From an uncultured Verrucomicrobiae bacterium (lineage in GTDB: Bacteria; Verrucomicrobiota; Verrucomicrobiia; Limisphaerales; UBA1100), in the NCBI GenBank assembly GCA_937775205.1, contig CALKBX010000002.1, positions 62,001-126,000 on the forward strand: a stretch of DNA of 64,000 nt, written 5' to 3'. The position numbers and the translations under genes were made by a program. Positions 16,745 through 25,206 of this stretch are shown one piece after another. How positions within the stretch are numbered: the first letter of the stretch is position 1; every line of letters starts with the position of its first letter. The notes under the pieces were generated by a model, which was given only the letters and a program-made list of their open reading frames with translations, searched no databases and was not told the DNA's origin.

Positions 16745-18046
16745 ATGAAAGCTACCCAGTGGATTCTCCTTCCCCTCGCCCTCGCCTTCAACGCCCAAGC
16801 CGACTGGAAACAATGGCGCGGCCCCACCGGTCAGGGTCATGCGAACGCCAACCTGCCCACCGAGTGGAACGAAACAAAAAATGTCAAATGGCGCACGCCC
16901 GTCCCCGGCAAGGGTTGGTCTTCGCCGGTGATTGAGGGCAACCAGATTTGGATAACCACCGCTTTCGAGACGCTCGCCTCCAAGGAGGAAACCGCCATTC
17001 GCCTCAAGAAAAACACCGGCGGCGTGCCCGTCCATGTGCTCAGCCGCGTGCGGCTGCATGCCGTGTGCATCGACAAACGCAACGGCAAGCTGCTGCACAA
17101 TATCGAGGTCATTTCAAAAAACAAACCGCAGTGGGTTCACAAGTTCAACAGCTACGCCTCGCCCACGCCGGTGATCGAGGCCAGCCGCGTCTATTGCCAC
17201 TTCGGTGCGTACGGCACCGTGTGTGTGGATTCAAAAACAGGCAGGATCATTTGGCGCAATCAGGATATTTGGGTTAATCATGAAACCGGCCCCGGCAGCT
17301 CGCCGGTATTATGGAAAGACCTGTTAATTTTCCACATGGACGGCAGCGATAAGCAATTTGTGGTGGCACTCGACACCAAGACCGGCAAGGAAAAATGGCG
17401 CATCGCGCGCAGCGGTAAAATGCACGAGAACCCGCAGCTCAAGAAATCTTTCGGCACTCCGCTCCTCCGCGAGATCGACGGCAAGCCCGTCCTTATTTCT
17501 CCCGGTTCCAATTGGTTGTACGCCTATGATCCGGGCACTGGCAAAGAGCTATGGAAGGTGGGGTACGGCACCCTTGGCTTCTCGCTGGTACCCCGCCCCG
17601 TCACCGGTCACGGCATGATCTTCATGAGTACCGGCTTTATGAAAGCCAAACTCCTCGCCGTACGTTACGCGAACACGGCTAAGCCCGACATCGTTTGGAG
17701 CTATGCTCGCAGTGTTTCCACCCAACCTTCGCCGTTGCTGGTGGGCGATGAGTTGTATTTTATTACCGAAAGTGGCGGCCTCATCACCTGTCTCAATGCC
17801 CACACTGGCAAACCACATTGGGTCGAACGCATTGGTGGCAATTACTCCGCTTCACCGACATTCTCAAACGGCAAAATTTATTTCCACAGCCGCGAAGGAA
17901 TCACCACCGTCCTGCAAGCCGGCAAAACTTTTAAAGTCCTCGCCAAAAATAAACTCAAGGGCCAACACATGGCCAGTGCGGCGGTGGACGGCAACGCGTT
18001 GATTTTGCGAACTGACAAGGCGTTGTATCGGGTTGAAAGCCGGTAG
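16745..18046 (+). CDS. Secreted PQQ-like beta-propeller protein
   Basis: A 433-residue protein with signal peptide MKATQWILLPLALAFNAQA followed by DWKQWRGPTGQGHA, the common opening of secreted PQQ-like propellers in this group. Blade motifs recur (VCVDSKTGRIIW, VALDTKTGKEKWRI, YAYDPGTGKELWKV, CLNAHTGKPHW). There is no adjacent Cys pair or metal site of true PQQ alcohol dehydrogenases, so catalysis is not assumed. The stop codon TAG (18044-18046) lies inside the outer arm of a palindromic repeat, so the last residue (CGG, Arg) and the stop come from the repeat. Confidence 0.88.
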   Translation: MKATQWILLPLALAFNAQADWKQWRGPTGQGHANANLPTEWNETKNVKWRTPVPGKGWSSPVIEGNQIWITTAFETLASKEETAIRLKKNTGGVPVHVLSRVRLHAVCIDKRNGKLLHNIEVISKNKPQWVHKFNSYASPTPVIEASRVYCHFGAYGTVCVDSKTGRIIWRNQDIWVNHETGPGSSPVLWKDLLIFHMDGSDKQFVVALDTKTGKEKWRIARSGKMHENPQLKKSFGTPLLREIDGKPVLISPGSNWLYAYDPGTGKELWKVGYGTLGFSLVPRPVTGHGMIFMSTGFMKAKLLAVRYANTAKPDIVWSYARSVSTQPSPLLVGDELYFITESGGLITCLNAHTGKPHWVERIGGNYSASPTFSNGKIYFHSREGITTVLQAGKTFKVLAKNKLKGQHMASAAVDGNALILRTDKALYRVESR

Positions 18047-18095
18047 GGCGGTTTCTCCGAAATCGCCGTGGCGCGCTCGGAGAGCACGCCCTACC
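18042..18095. repeat. Paired-hairpin palindromic repeat, family 2, copy 1
   Basis: A 54-bp element bounded by GGTAGGGC and GCCCTACC. Inside are two hairpins with 3-base loops: GGCGGTTTC-TCC-GAAATCGCC (one mismatch) and GGCGCGCTC-GGA-GAGCACGCC (one mismatch). A second copy lies at 61707-61761. It supplies the TAG stop of the PQQ-like gene and separates it from the convergent esterase gene. Confidence 0.85.
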
Positions 18096-18103
18096 TTGCC
18101 ACG

Positions 18104-19273
18104 TCATTTGAATGTCACCAACGCACCCGGCTTGAGTGCGTGCTCCGGCATATCCTTCAATGAATTGAAGACGCGCATGGTTTCGACTTTCTCGAGGGTG
18201 TTTTTGTTTTCATCGTATTTGCTGGTTTTTGGATCGAGCACACCTTTGGCGTTGAGGCCGAGATGTTTCACCATGAACGGATACATAGCCTGTCGTTTAG
18301 AAAATTGATAGCCGTGGCCTTCCTTCGCGAAGTGCGAGTTCTCGGCCTTGGCCTTCGCGCCGTAATATTCGTAAATGTTGCGGATGAATGGGTGCTCCAC
18401 TTTGGGCGTATTTTTCGTCCAATCACCGCCCACAGAAATGAGCTTCAACGGGCGCGGCGCGGCGAGTGCGGCGATCTCGGCGTTGTTGGTTTCTAGCTTG
18501 GCGGTTTTGTGAATGGGCATTCCGCTTTCGCAATGGCAGCCGCCAAAGAAATGGGCGGACACCATCACCACCGGCACACTCACCGCCACTCGGTTGTCGA
18601 CTGCCGTCAGCAAAAAAGTCTGCGTGCCGCCGCCGGAACAGCCGGTGACGCCGAGGCGTTTCGCATTCACCTCCGGCAGACTCTCCAAAAAATCCAACGC
18701 GCGGATACTACTCCACGTTTGTAGCGTGAGCGCTTGCGGATGTTTGTGGCTCCAGCCGAGATGCTCCGAATCGCCAAACCCAATCATGTCGTACGAGAAC
18801 ACCACCGCGCCCATCCGCGCGAGCGTGGCACAACGATGCTGTTGATCCGGCCGCAGCCGACCGCCTGCGGGTCCGCGCGCATGGCCGTGCGGACAAAGAA
18901 TGCCGGGGCGTTTGCCTTTGAAACCCAGTGGCCGATAAAGATTTCCATAAACAAAAAAACCAGGCCGCGCCTCAAACGCAGCGGCTTCCACGGTGTAGCC
19001 GTTATACGTGCGTTTGTTTTTGATGATGGCCTTGAGCGGCGTGCGCTTGGGGAGCGGATTGAGTTTTGCACCGGTGAGAATTTGCTGCCGCACGGCCGTC
19101 GCGCGGGTTTTCCATTCAGCGAGATTGGAATGGGTGGCCGCGAGGCGCGCAAGTTGTTTCACGGCATCCGCCTCGGAATGATAATTGCCGACGCAAAGCG
19201 TGGGTTTCTCCGCCGCAATTAATGCAAATGAGGCAAACGCAATGAGGGTGAGGGAAATAAAAAGGCGCTTCAT
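18104..19273 (-). CDS. Secreted acetylxylan esterase-like alpha/beta hydrolase
   Basis: The start is taken at 19273 (MKRLFISLTLIAFASFALIAA), which gives a clean signal peptide. The 389-residue product is an alpha/beta hydrolase of the acetylxylan esterase/dienelactone hydrolase type: KRPGILCPHGHARGPAGG holds the oxyanion region, AVVFSYDMIGFGDSEH follows, and LGVTGCSGGGTQTFLL near 215 is the nucleophile elbow with Ser in GCSGG. APRPLKLISVGGDW and a final FAKEGHGY region supply the Asp and His. It probably deacetylates or de-esterifies polysaccharides in the periplasm. It is followed by a repeat, with no cotranscribed gene downstream. Confidence 0.85.
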   Translation of the reverse strand: MKRLFISLTLIAFASFALIAAEKPTLCVGNYHSEADAVKQLARLAATHSNLAEWKTRATAVRQQILTGAKLNPLPKRTPLKAIIKNKRTYNGYTVEAAAFEARPGFFVYGNLYRPLGFKGKRPGILCPHGHARGPAGGRLRPDQQHRCATLARMGAVVFSYDMIGFGDSEHLGWSHKHPQALTLQTWSSIRALDFLESLPEVNAKRLGVTGCSGGGTQTFLLTAVDNRVAVSVPVVMVSAHFFGGCHCESGMPIHKTAKLETNNAEIAALAAPRPLKLISVGGDWTKNTPKVEHPFIRNIYEYYGAKAKAENSHFAKEGHGYQFSKRQAMYPFMVKHLGLNAKGVLDPKTSKYDENKNTLEKVETMRVFNSLKDMPEHALKPGALVTFK

Positions 19274-19311
19274 GCGGGAAGGCTGGCAGAAGCGCCACAT
19301 CCGCGCAACGG

Positions 19312-20070
19312 CTATTCCTTGCGTTTTGATTTTTTCGGACGGGTCAAATGTCGGTCACGGAAAAATGACTTGTGCAGTTTGAGTAGGCGGCCCAGTTCTT
19401 GGATGGGCGTTTTATGATCCGCCACGCGGAGATCGATGTAGCGGTCATCGGCACCATTGTAACCGCCCTTCTCGCGCACCACCAACAGCGCAGCCGACTG
19501 CCGCCCGCGCTTGTCTCCACCCGCCGCTTGTGCCGCTTCCAGCGCGGCCACCAGCCAATCGGCCAGTTCGGTTTTGGGCGTCTTGCGTGCTTTTTCAAAT
19601 GCCGCCGCCATGTCTTTCACCACCGCCTCGCTGGCCAGGATATTTCCCTGCGCGGTAAAATGTTTTCCCGTCACGTGCCCCGCCCAATCCATACAGCGTT
19701 TGCCGGTGAAACTCGCCGAGCGACCCTTGGCATCCACCACGCCTAGTTGGCGGAAGTCGCGGCGCGGATCGGGTGCGGTCAATGCCTTCACCACCTCCGC
19801 CGGTGATTTGCCTTTGGCCAACAACGCCAGCCCATCGGGGCCGTACTGGATGTTAGCCCACGATTGCGTGGCCACCGCGCCCACGCCCGCCTTCGCCCAC
19901 GGCACCACCGAACCCACGCTGAAAAATTTGCTCTGCACCGCCACGCCCAACTCCCCCGTGGCAGGATCAAAAGCCACGATGGAAAACGTGGCAATGGGTT
20001 TGTCCGCTGCAACAGTGGAGACACGCACGGCACAAATGAAAACGGATAAGATGAAAGTGATGTGCTTCAT
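19312..20070 (-). CDS. DUF1028 family secreted Ntn-hydrolase-like protein
   Basis: A 252-residue protein with a signal peptide (MKHITFILSVFICAVRVSTVA). The DUF1028 domain covers most of the rest: TFSIVAFDPATGELGVAVQSKFFSVG at the start, VGAVATQSWANIQYGPDGLALL, then GHVTGKHFTAQGNILASEAVV, all family hallmarks. DUF1028 proteins are predicted Ntn-type hydrolases; the substrate is unknown. It starts seven bases after the marR stop and is probably in the marR transcript. Confidence 0.9.
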   Translation of the reverse strand: MKHITFILSVFICAVRVSTVAADKPIATFSIVAFDPATGELGVAVQSKFFSVGSVVPWAKAGVGAVATQSWANIQYGPDGLALLAKGKSPAEVVKALTAPDPRRDFRQLGVVDAKGRSASFTGKRCMDWAGHVTGKHFTAQGNILASEAVVKDMAAAFEKARKTPKTELADWLVAALEAAQAAGGDKRGRQSAALLVVREKGGYNGADDRYIDLRVADHKTPIQELGRLLKLHKSFFRDRHLTRPKKSKRKE

Positions 20071-20077
20071 TCGTCAA

Positions 20078-20581
20078 TCATGAGTCCCGTTTCTTCCGTG
20101 CGGCGGTTTCGGCGGCTTGGTGGCAGGCGTCGGCGACTTGGGCGAGTTCCTCGAGGAAGGGTTCGCGCTTGGCTTCGGGCAGGGAGCCGAGGAGGTTGGC
20201 TTGGAGGTTCTTGGCGATGATGCGGAGCTCATCAAGTTTTTCCCCGCCAGCGGGCAGTAGCAAAATGCGGTTGGCGCGGCGGTCGATTTCGTGGGGCTTG
20301 CGCTCGATCCAGCCGGATTTTTCGATGCGCTCGAGCAACGACGCCACGGTGTTGGGGTCGCTGCTCATCATCCGCGTGAGCTCGCTTTGCGTGAGACCGG
20401 CGGGGTCGCCCTCGCTGAGGGTGCGCAGAACAGTGAACTGATCGGGCGTGGCGCCGGCGTGGCTGATGCTGCGGCGGAAGGCTTGGTTGAGCCCGTACCA
20501 CGCGCGGCGCAGCAGCAGCGGCAGGCGTTTGCGTTCGGGGGCGTCGATGGGGAGGTCGTCGTTGTGTTCTTCGGTAGACAT
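20078..20581 (-). CDS. MarR family transcriptional regulator
   Basis: A 167-residue winged-helix protein. Residues about 45-130 carry the MarR core: PDQFTVLRTLSEGDPAGLTQSELTRMM, then NTVASLLERIEKSGWIERKPHEIDRRANRILL (recognition helix and wing). It binds DNA as a dimer and usually represses neighbouring genes until a small aromatic or acyl ligand binds. A palindrome in the divergent intergenic region is a good operator candidate, which puts both this gene and the plus-strand catabolic-type cluster from 20.7 kb under its possible control (inference). Confidence 0.92.
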   Translation of the reverse strand: MSTEEHNDDLPIDAPERKRLPLLLRRAWYGLNQAFRRSISHAGATPDQFTVLRTLSEGDPAGLTQSELTRMMSSDPNTVASLLERIEKSGWIERKPHEIDRRANRILLLPAGGEKLDELRIIAKNLQANLLGSLPEAKREPFLEELAQVADACHQAAETAARKKRDS

Positions 20582-20598
20582 TTTGGGTTGGGACGCAC

Positions 20599-20620
20599 AA
20601 TCGTACGTACAGGTACGATT
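20599..20620. promoter_or_regulatory. Candidate MarR operator palindrome
   Basis: AATCGTAC and GTACGATT form a perfect inverted repeat of 8-bp half sites separated by 6 bases, 18 bases upstream of the marR start codon and inside the divergent region facing the plus-strand operon. Half-site size and spacing suit a MarR dimer. No binding data exist; the role is inferred from position and symmetry. Confidence 0.6.
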
Positions 20621-20728
20621 TCTGCCTTGCTTTTCCCATCGAGTAAAGCCATTAACTCCTTCGGACCTGCGATACCGGCGCGCGCTTCACCCTAGGCGCG
20701 TGTGTCCGGAGGTCGCACAAACGGATTA

Positions 20729-23011
20729 ATGATAATGAAATTTCACAAATTTATAGTGCTAACGGCGTTCGTTTTCCTGACCCTCACCACTCACGCCGCG
20801 GTCACGGGCTGGACCAATTGGCGCGGGCCGCATCAGGCCGGTCGCTCGGATGCCACGGATTTGCCGAAGTCCATCAAGCCCGCCGATGCGTTGTGGACGC
20901 ACAACATCGCCGGGCGCGGCCACGCGGTGATTGCCAATGGGCGCGTGTTCGCTTGGGGCTATCGGGGCAAGGGCGCGGATTTGCAGGAGGTGCTGCTTTG
21001 CCTCGACGAGGCAAATGGAAAAACAATTTGGGAACACGGCTACAACGATTATTTGAGTGACACGGTTTACAGTCGTTACACCGTCGGCGCGCCCACCATC
21101 GATCCGGCGACCGGTTGGGTTTATTTGATGACCACCAACGGCGGCGTGAAATGTTTCAATGCTGATGGGAAAATCCAGTGGGAGTATTCGTTGATGGAAC
21201 GCTTCGGTCGGCTCACCTTTCCCAATGGCCGCACTGGCGCGGCGGTGATTGATGGCGACCTCGTCATCGTGCGCGGGGTGACGAGTTACTGGGGCAAGCA
21301 AGGACCCGCGCGCGATCGCTTTTATGCCTTCAAGAAAAAAACTGGCGCGCCCGTCTGGGCCAGCACGCCGGGTGTGGCGCCACAGGACAGTTCATTTTCC
21401 ACACCGGTGCTTGCCAACGTGGGCGCGCGTCGCGTGTTTTATGCCGGCACGGGCGATGGCAATGTGGTTTGCGTGGATGTCCGCACCGGCCAACCACTCT
21501 GGCGGTTTCAGCTTTCGCACGGCGGCGTGAATTCATCCGTGGTCCTTTCCGGAGACACACTCGTGGCCATTCACGGCAAGGAGAATATCGATGGCTCCGA
21601 AGAAGGTCGAATGGCCGGCATCAAACTCCCCACCAACCTCCCCGCGCCCGGTGAGCCGCAGTTAATCTTAAAAGACAAAGACCCTAAAATCGCCGATGGC
21701 AAGGCGTGGGAAAAGTGGCGGTTGCAACACTCGATGTTCACGAGCAGCCCCGCGTTGGCCAATGGCCGCGTTTATCAAGTAAGTAAAACCGGTGTGCTTG
21801 TTTGCGTAGACGTTAAAACCGGCAAGGAACTCTTCGCCAAAAAAATCAACAACGACCAAATCCATTCCTCGCCGCTGTACGCCGACGGCCATCTGTACCT
21901 CGCCTTTCCGAATGGTAAATTCATGGTGGTGAAGCCCGGTGATGACGACGCGGAGATTGTCAGCGAGGCGCAGCTCGATGGCGGCATCCTCGGCTCGCCC
22001 GTTGCGTGGAACGGTAAAATTTACATCCACACCAAAACCAAGCTGTACTGCTTCGGAAAAGCCAGCGGCCAAAAATCGAAGGCCACACTGCCCGCCGCGC
22101 CCATCGGTATCGCCGCAGCCAAAGCCGTGGCACTGCAGATTGTGCCCGGTGATGTTTTGCTGAAGCCCGGCCAAACCATCAAGCTCACCGTCAACACCAT
22201 CGATGCCAACGGCAACGTGGTGAAGAGCAACGTGCCTGCGGAGTTTGTGAAATTTATCCCGCCCACCGCCAAAGTGAAAACCAGCATGAACGCCGGCGTG
22301 AGCGACAATGCCATCACGGCAGAAGCCAAAAATGTCGAAAGTGCGGGCGCGTGGATGGCCACCGCGGGCGGGCTCAAGGGAATCCTGCGCGGACGCATTC
22401 TGCCGAAGATTCCGTACACGCAGGATTTCGAGAGCTTCAAGCTCACGGTGGATCACAAAACCGATGGCGTAAAATTTGCCTACCCGCCGCTGGCGTGGAC
22501 CGGCGCGCGCCTTAAATGGGAAGTGCGCGAAATGAACGGCGGCAAAGTGTTCGCCAAAACGCTCGACCGCGTTTTGTTTCAGCGTGCGATTACGATTTTT
22601 GGCGATCCCAATTCCAGTAATTACACCATCGAGGCCGACGTGATGACCGATGGCAGCCGCCGCGTGAAGGGCAACATCGGCGTGATGAATCAACGTTACT
22701 TCATCACACTCGTCGGCAATCAACAAATTCTTGAGGTGAGCAGCAATCACGAGCGCGTGAAAGTAAGCGTGCCGTTCCGCTGGTCGCCCAAGAAATGGTA
22801 CCGCCTCAAAAGCCGCGTGGACATCGCGGCCGACGGCACGGGCATCATCCGCGCCAAGGCGTGGCCCAAGGGCGAGGCTGAGCCGAAGGCGTGGACCTTG
22901 GAAGTGAAACACAAAAACGCACACAAAAAAGGCGCGCCCGGCATCATCGGTTTTTCGCCGCAAAGCCTCTTCCGCGTGTATATGGATAACATTTCGATTA
23001 AAAATAATTAA
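20729..23011 (+). CDS. Large secreted PQQ-like propeller with C-terminal lectin-like domain
   Basis: A 760-residue protein; the start is placed at 20729 (MIMKFHKFIVLTAFVFL), with the ATG at 20735 as alternative. After the signal peptide, TNWRGPHQAGRSD opens a propeller of repeated blades (VYLMTTNGGVKCFNADGKIQW, VVCVDVRTGQPLWRF, LVCVDVKTGKELFAK). Residues about 470-540 look like an Ig/BIG-type insert (PGDVLLKPGQTIKLTVNTID). The last 200 residues (FESFKLTVDHKTDG to FRVYMDNISIKNN) resemble a concanavalin-like module. It leads the gene cluster divergent from marR. Its job may be periplasmic substrate capture or electron transfer; this is not demonstrated. Confidence 0.82.
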   Translation: MIMKFHKFIVLTAFVFLTLTTHAAVTGWTNWRGPHQAGRSDATDLPKSIKPADALWTHNIAGRGHAVIANGRVFAWGYRGKGADLQEVLLCLDEANGKTIWEHGYNDYLSDTVYSRYTVGAPTIDPATGWVYLMTTNGGVKCFNADGKIQWEYSLMERFGRLTFPNGRTGAAVIDGDLVIVRGVTSYWGKQGPARDRFYAFKKKTGAPVWASTPGVAPQDSSFSTPVLANVGARRVFYAGTGDGNVVCVDVRTGQPLWRFQLSHGGVNSSVVLSGDTLVAIHGKENIDGSEEGRMAGIKLPTNLPAPGEPQLILKDKDPKIADGKAWEKWRLQHSMFTSSPALANGRVYQVSKTGVLVCVDVKTGKELFAKKINNDQIHSSPLYADGHLYLAFPNGKFMVVKPGDDDAEIVSEAQLDGGILGSPVAWNGKIYIHTKTKLYCFGKASGQKSKATLPAAPIGIAAAKAVALQIVPGDVLLKPGQTIKLTVNTIDANGNVVKSNVPAEFVKFIPPTAKVKTSMNAGVSDNAITAEAKNVESAGAWMATAGGLKGILRGRILPKIPYTQDFESFKLTVDHKTDGVKFAYPPLAWTGARLKWEVREMNGGKVFAKTLDRVLFQRAITIFGDPNSSNYTIEADVMTDGSRRVKGNIGVMNQRYFITLVGNQQILEVSSNHERVKVSVPFRWSPKKWYRLKSRVDIAADGTGIIRAKAWPKGEAEPKAWTLEVKHKNAHKKGAPGIIGFSPQSLFRVYMDNISIKNN

Positions 23012-23033
23012 CCGAACACATTAAACAAAAAGT

Positions 23034-24707
23034 ATGAATCAAAAATCATTATTCGTGATGGGCGGCGTAAGCTTGCTTGCGGCCACCGCCATCATCGTGA
23101 CGCAAACGAATTGCAAAACCGGCGGCGAAGTTGATGCGCCCGCCCCAAACGACACCGGAAAAATCACCACGCCCTCCGCGCCCGGCACAACGGCGGCCGC
23201 GTTGGTGGCGGGCGAGAGCTGGCCGACGTGGGGCCGCGATGGCACCGGCAATTTATTTTCGCCGGAGACCGGCATCGCGTCCAATTTCGATCCCGGCAAG
23301 TTTGTGCGAGGCAGCGAGGAGATTGATATGGCCACCACCAAAAACGTGCGTTGGGCCGCCAAGCTGGGCAGCCAAACGTACGGCAACACCACGGTTTCCG
23401 GCGGCAAAGTGTTTGTGGGCACGAACAACGAAACGCCACGCGACAAGCGGCACCTCGGCGATCGCGGCAATGTGTATTGTCTCGATGAAAAAACCGGCGA
23501 GCTGCTGTGGCAGCTGGTGGTGCCCAAGCTCGGCGCGGGCAAGGTGAGCGATTGGGAATACCTTGGTATTTGCTCCAGCCCCACGGTTGAAGGCAACCGC
23601 GTTTACATCGTCAGCAACCGTTGCGAAATTCTTTGCCTAGATACCGAGGGGATGAAAAACGGCAACCAGGGTTTTCAGGGCGAAGGCAAGTTTATGGTTG
23701 ATAAAGGCAAGCCGCCGTTGGAGCCGACGAATTTGGATGCGGACATCATTTGGGTTTTTGATATGCGCAAGGAAGCGGGCTCGTTCCCTCACAATATCGC
23801 CAGCAGTTCGGTGTTGATTATGGGTGACCTGCTTTTTTGCACGACCTCCAACGGGCAGGATTGGAGCCACCTGAATATCCCCAACCCCAACAGCCCTTGT
23901 CTCATCGCGCTCAATAAAAAAGACGGCACGCTCGCCGGCGAAGAAGCCGAGGGCATCGGTCATCGCATCAAACATTGCAACTGGTCCAGCCCGTCCAAAG
24001 GTAAAGTGAATGGAAAGGACGCGGTGTTTTTCGGCGCGGGCGATGGCGTGCTTTATGCCTTCGATACCACATTCAAAAAGGACGCCGACGGCTACGATGT
24101 TTTCAAACTTTTGTGGAAATACGATTGCGTGCCGGACGTGCATAAAAAAGACGCCGAAGGCAACGACATCAAATACCCCGCGGCTGATGGCCCCAGCGAA
24201 ATCATCGCCACGCCGACTTATCACAACGGCCACGTGTACATCGCCCTTGGGCAGGATCCCGAGCACGGCGAAGGCGTTGGCAACCTCACCTGCATCAACG
24301 CCGACACCGGCGCGAAGGTGTGGGATTACCGAAAAATCCAGCGCACCATTTCCACCTGCGCCATCGATCCCGTCACCGGCTTGCTCGTGGCCGCCGATTA
24401 CACCGGCTACGTTTACTGCCTCGATTCCAAAACCGGCAAGGAACATTGGGTGTACGACACCAAGGCCCACATGTGGAGCAGCCCACTCATTGCCGATGGC
24501 AAAATCTTCATCGGCGACGAGGACGGTGACCTCACCATCCTGCCGCTCAAGGCGGATTTCCATCCCAAAAACGACGAGCCTATTTTTGAGACCAATATGC
24601 TCGTGCCAATTTATTCCTCACCCATCGTCGCGAACGGCACGCTGTACGTCGGCACTCAAACGCATCTTTACGCCGTGGCCGTGCCCGAAAAATCCGCCTC
24701 CAAATAA
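23034..24707 (+). CDS. PQQ-like beta-propeller protein, second in cluster
   Basis: A 557-residue exported protein. The N-terminus has a hydrophobic segment (LFVMGGVSLLAATAIIVTQ) followed by Cys and a low-complexity linker. Blades include NVYCLDEKTGELLWQLVVP, LYAFDTTFKKD, NLTCINADTGAKVWDY, YVYCLDSKTGKEHWVYD. It resembles a quinoprotein dehydrogenase in layout more than the other propellers here, but the vicinal Cys-Cys of PQQ alcohol dehydrogenases is not seen. It starts 22 bases after the previous gene and ends 10 bases before the next, so it is part of one transcript. Confidence 0.82.
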   Translation: MNQKSLFVMGGVSLLAATAIIVTQTNCKTGGEVDAPAPNDTGKITTPSAPGTTAAALVAGESWPTWGRDGTGNLFSPETGIASNFDPGKFVRGSEEIDMATTKNVRWAAKLGSQTYGNTTVSGGKVFVGTNNETPRDKRHLGDRGNVYCLDEKTGELLWQLVVPKLGAGKVSDWEYLGICSSPTVEGNRVYIVSNRCEILCLDTEGMKNGNQGFQGEGKFMVDKGKPPLEPTNLDADIIWVFDMRKEAGSFPHNIASSSVLIMGDLLFCTTSNGQDWSHLNIPNPNSPCLIALNKKDGTLAGEEAEGIGHRIKHCNWSSPSKGKVNGKDAVFFGAGDGVLYAFDTTFKKDADGYDVFKLLWKYDCVPDVHKKDAEGNDIKYPAADGPSEIIATPTYHNGHVYIALGQDPEHGEGVGNLTCINADTGAKVWDYRKIQRTISTCAIDPVTGLLVAADYTGYVYCLDSKTGKEHWVYDTKAHMWSSPLIADGKIFIGDEDGDLTILPLKADFHPKNDEPIFETNMLVPIYSSPIVANGTLYVGTQTHLYAVAVPEKSASK

Positions 24708-24717
24708 GGCCACCAAA

Positions 24718-25206
24718 ATGAGATATTTGATCGTCGCCCTCGTGGTGTCCCTTGCTTGGTTGCATCAGGACTGGTTAATTTGGCCGCTTCTTTCTGAAGT
24801 GCAAAAAGAACACGACCTCATCCTCGGCATCCCCGCCGGATTGGGCTACCAAGTCGCTCTCTCCTTCGCCACCGCTGCCGTGTGGTTTCTCGCCGTCTGG
24901 AAAGCGTGGCCCACCGAACTGGAAAACTGGGCCAGTGCCGGCGAAAATCGGAGAGGCGGCGGCAACCGCAGCGACAATCGTCGCGGGGGTAGGGGCCAAG
25001 GCGGACGCGACAATCGCGGACGCACCCAACGCGGCGACTACCGCCCTTCAGCCGATCGCGATCGCGGCGATCGCTCCGAGCGCAGCGGCAATGACGCAGC
25101 AATGAAGGCCGCTCCCGCCGACGCCGTGGTGGCCGCGGCCGTCGTAGTGGTGGCCAAGGCAATGGCGGCAACCCCAATTCCTCCAACAACCCCTCTTAAA
25201 AACTGA
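24718..25206 (+). CDS. Small membrane protein with RG-rich tail, symporter partner; tail frameshifted
   Basis: The first 65 residues hold two membrane segments (RYLIVALVVSLAWLHQDWLIW and YQVALSFATAAVWFLAVWKAWP). They resemble the DUF3311-like small subunits encoded next to sodium:solute symporters. From about residue 75 the sequence is Arg/Gly/Asp rich (RGGGNRSDNRRGGRGQGGRD). Around 25105 the composition changes abruptly to Ala/Val. The -1/+1 frame continues the RG-rich pattern (RRRRGGRGRRSGGQGNGG) to a TAA at 25197-25199, just before the symporter start at 25207. A one-base frameshift here is therefore likely. Role in symporter assembly is inference. Confidence 0.6.
   Translation: MRYLIVALVVSLAWLHQDWLIWPLLSEVQKEHDLILGIPAGLGYQVALSFATAAVWFLAVWKAWPTELENWASAGENRRGGGNRSDNRRGGRGQGGRDNRGRTQRGDYRPSADRDRGDRSERSGNDAAMKAAPADAVVAAAVVVVAKAMAATPIPPTTPLKN

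Noticed and set aside
21668-22963. Long minus-strand frame opposite the large PQQ-like gene
   Set aside because: His/Arg/Gly-rich composition with no motif; shadow of the plus-strand propeller gene.
23034-24707. True PQQ-dependent alcohol dehydrogenase
   Set aside because: Blade repeats are present but no vicinal Cys-Cys or clear metal/PQQ ligands were found, so only PQQ-like propeller is claimed.
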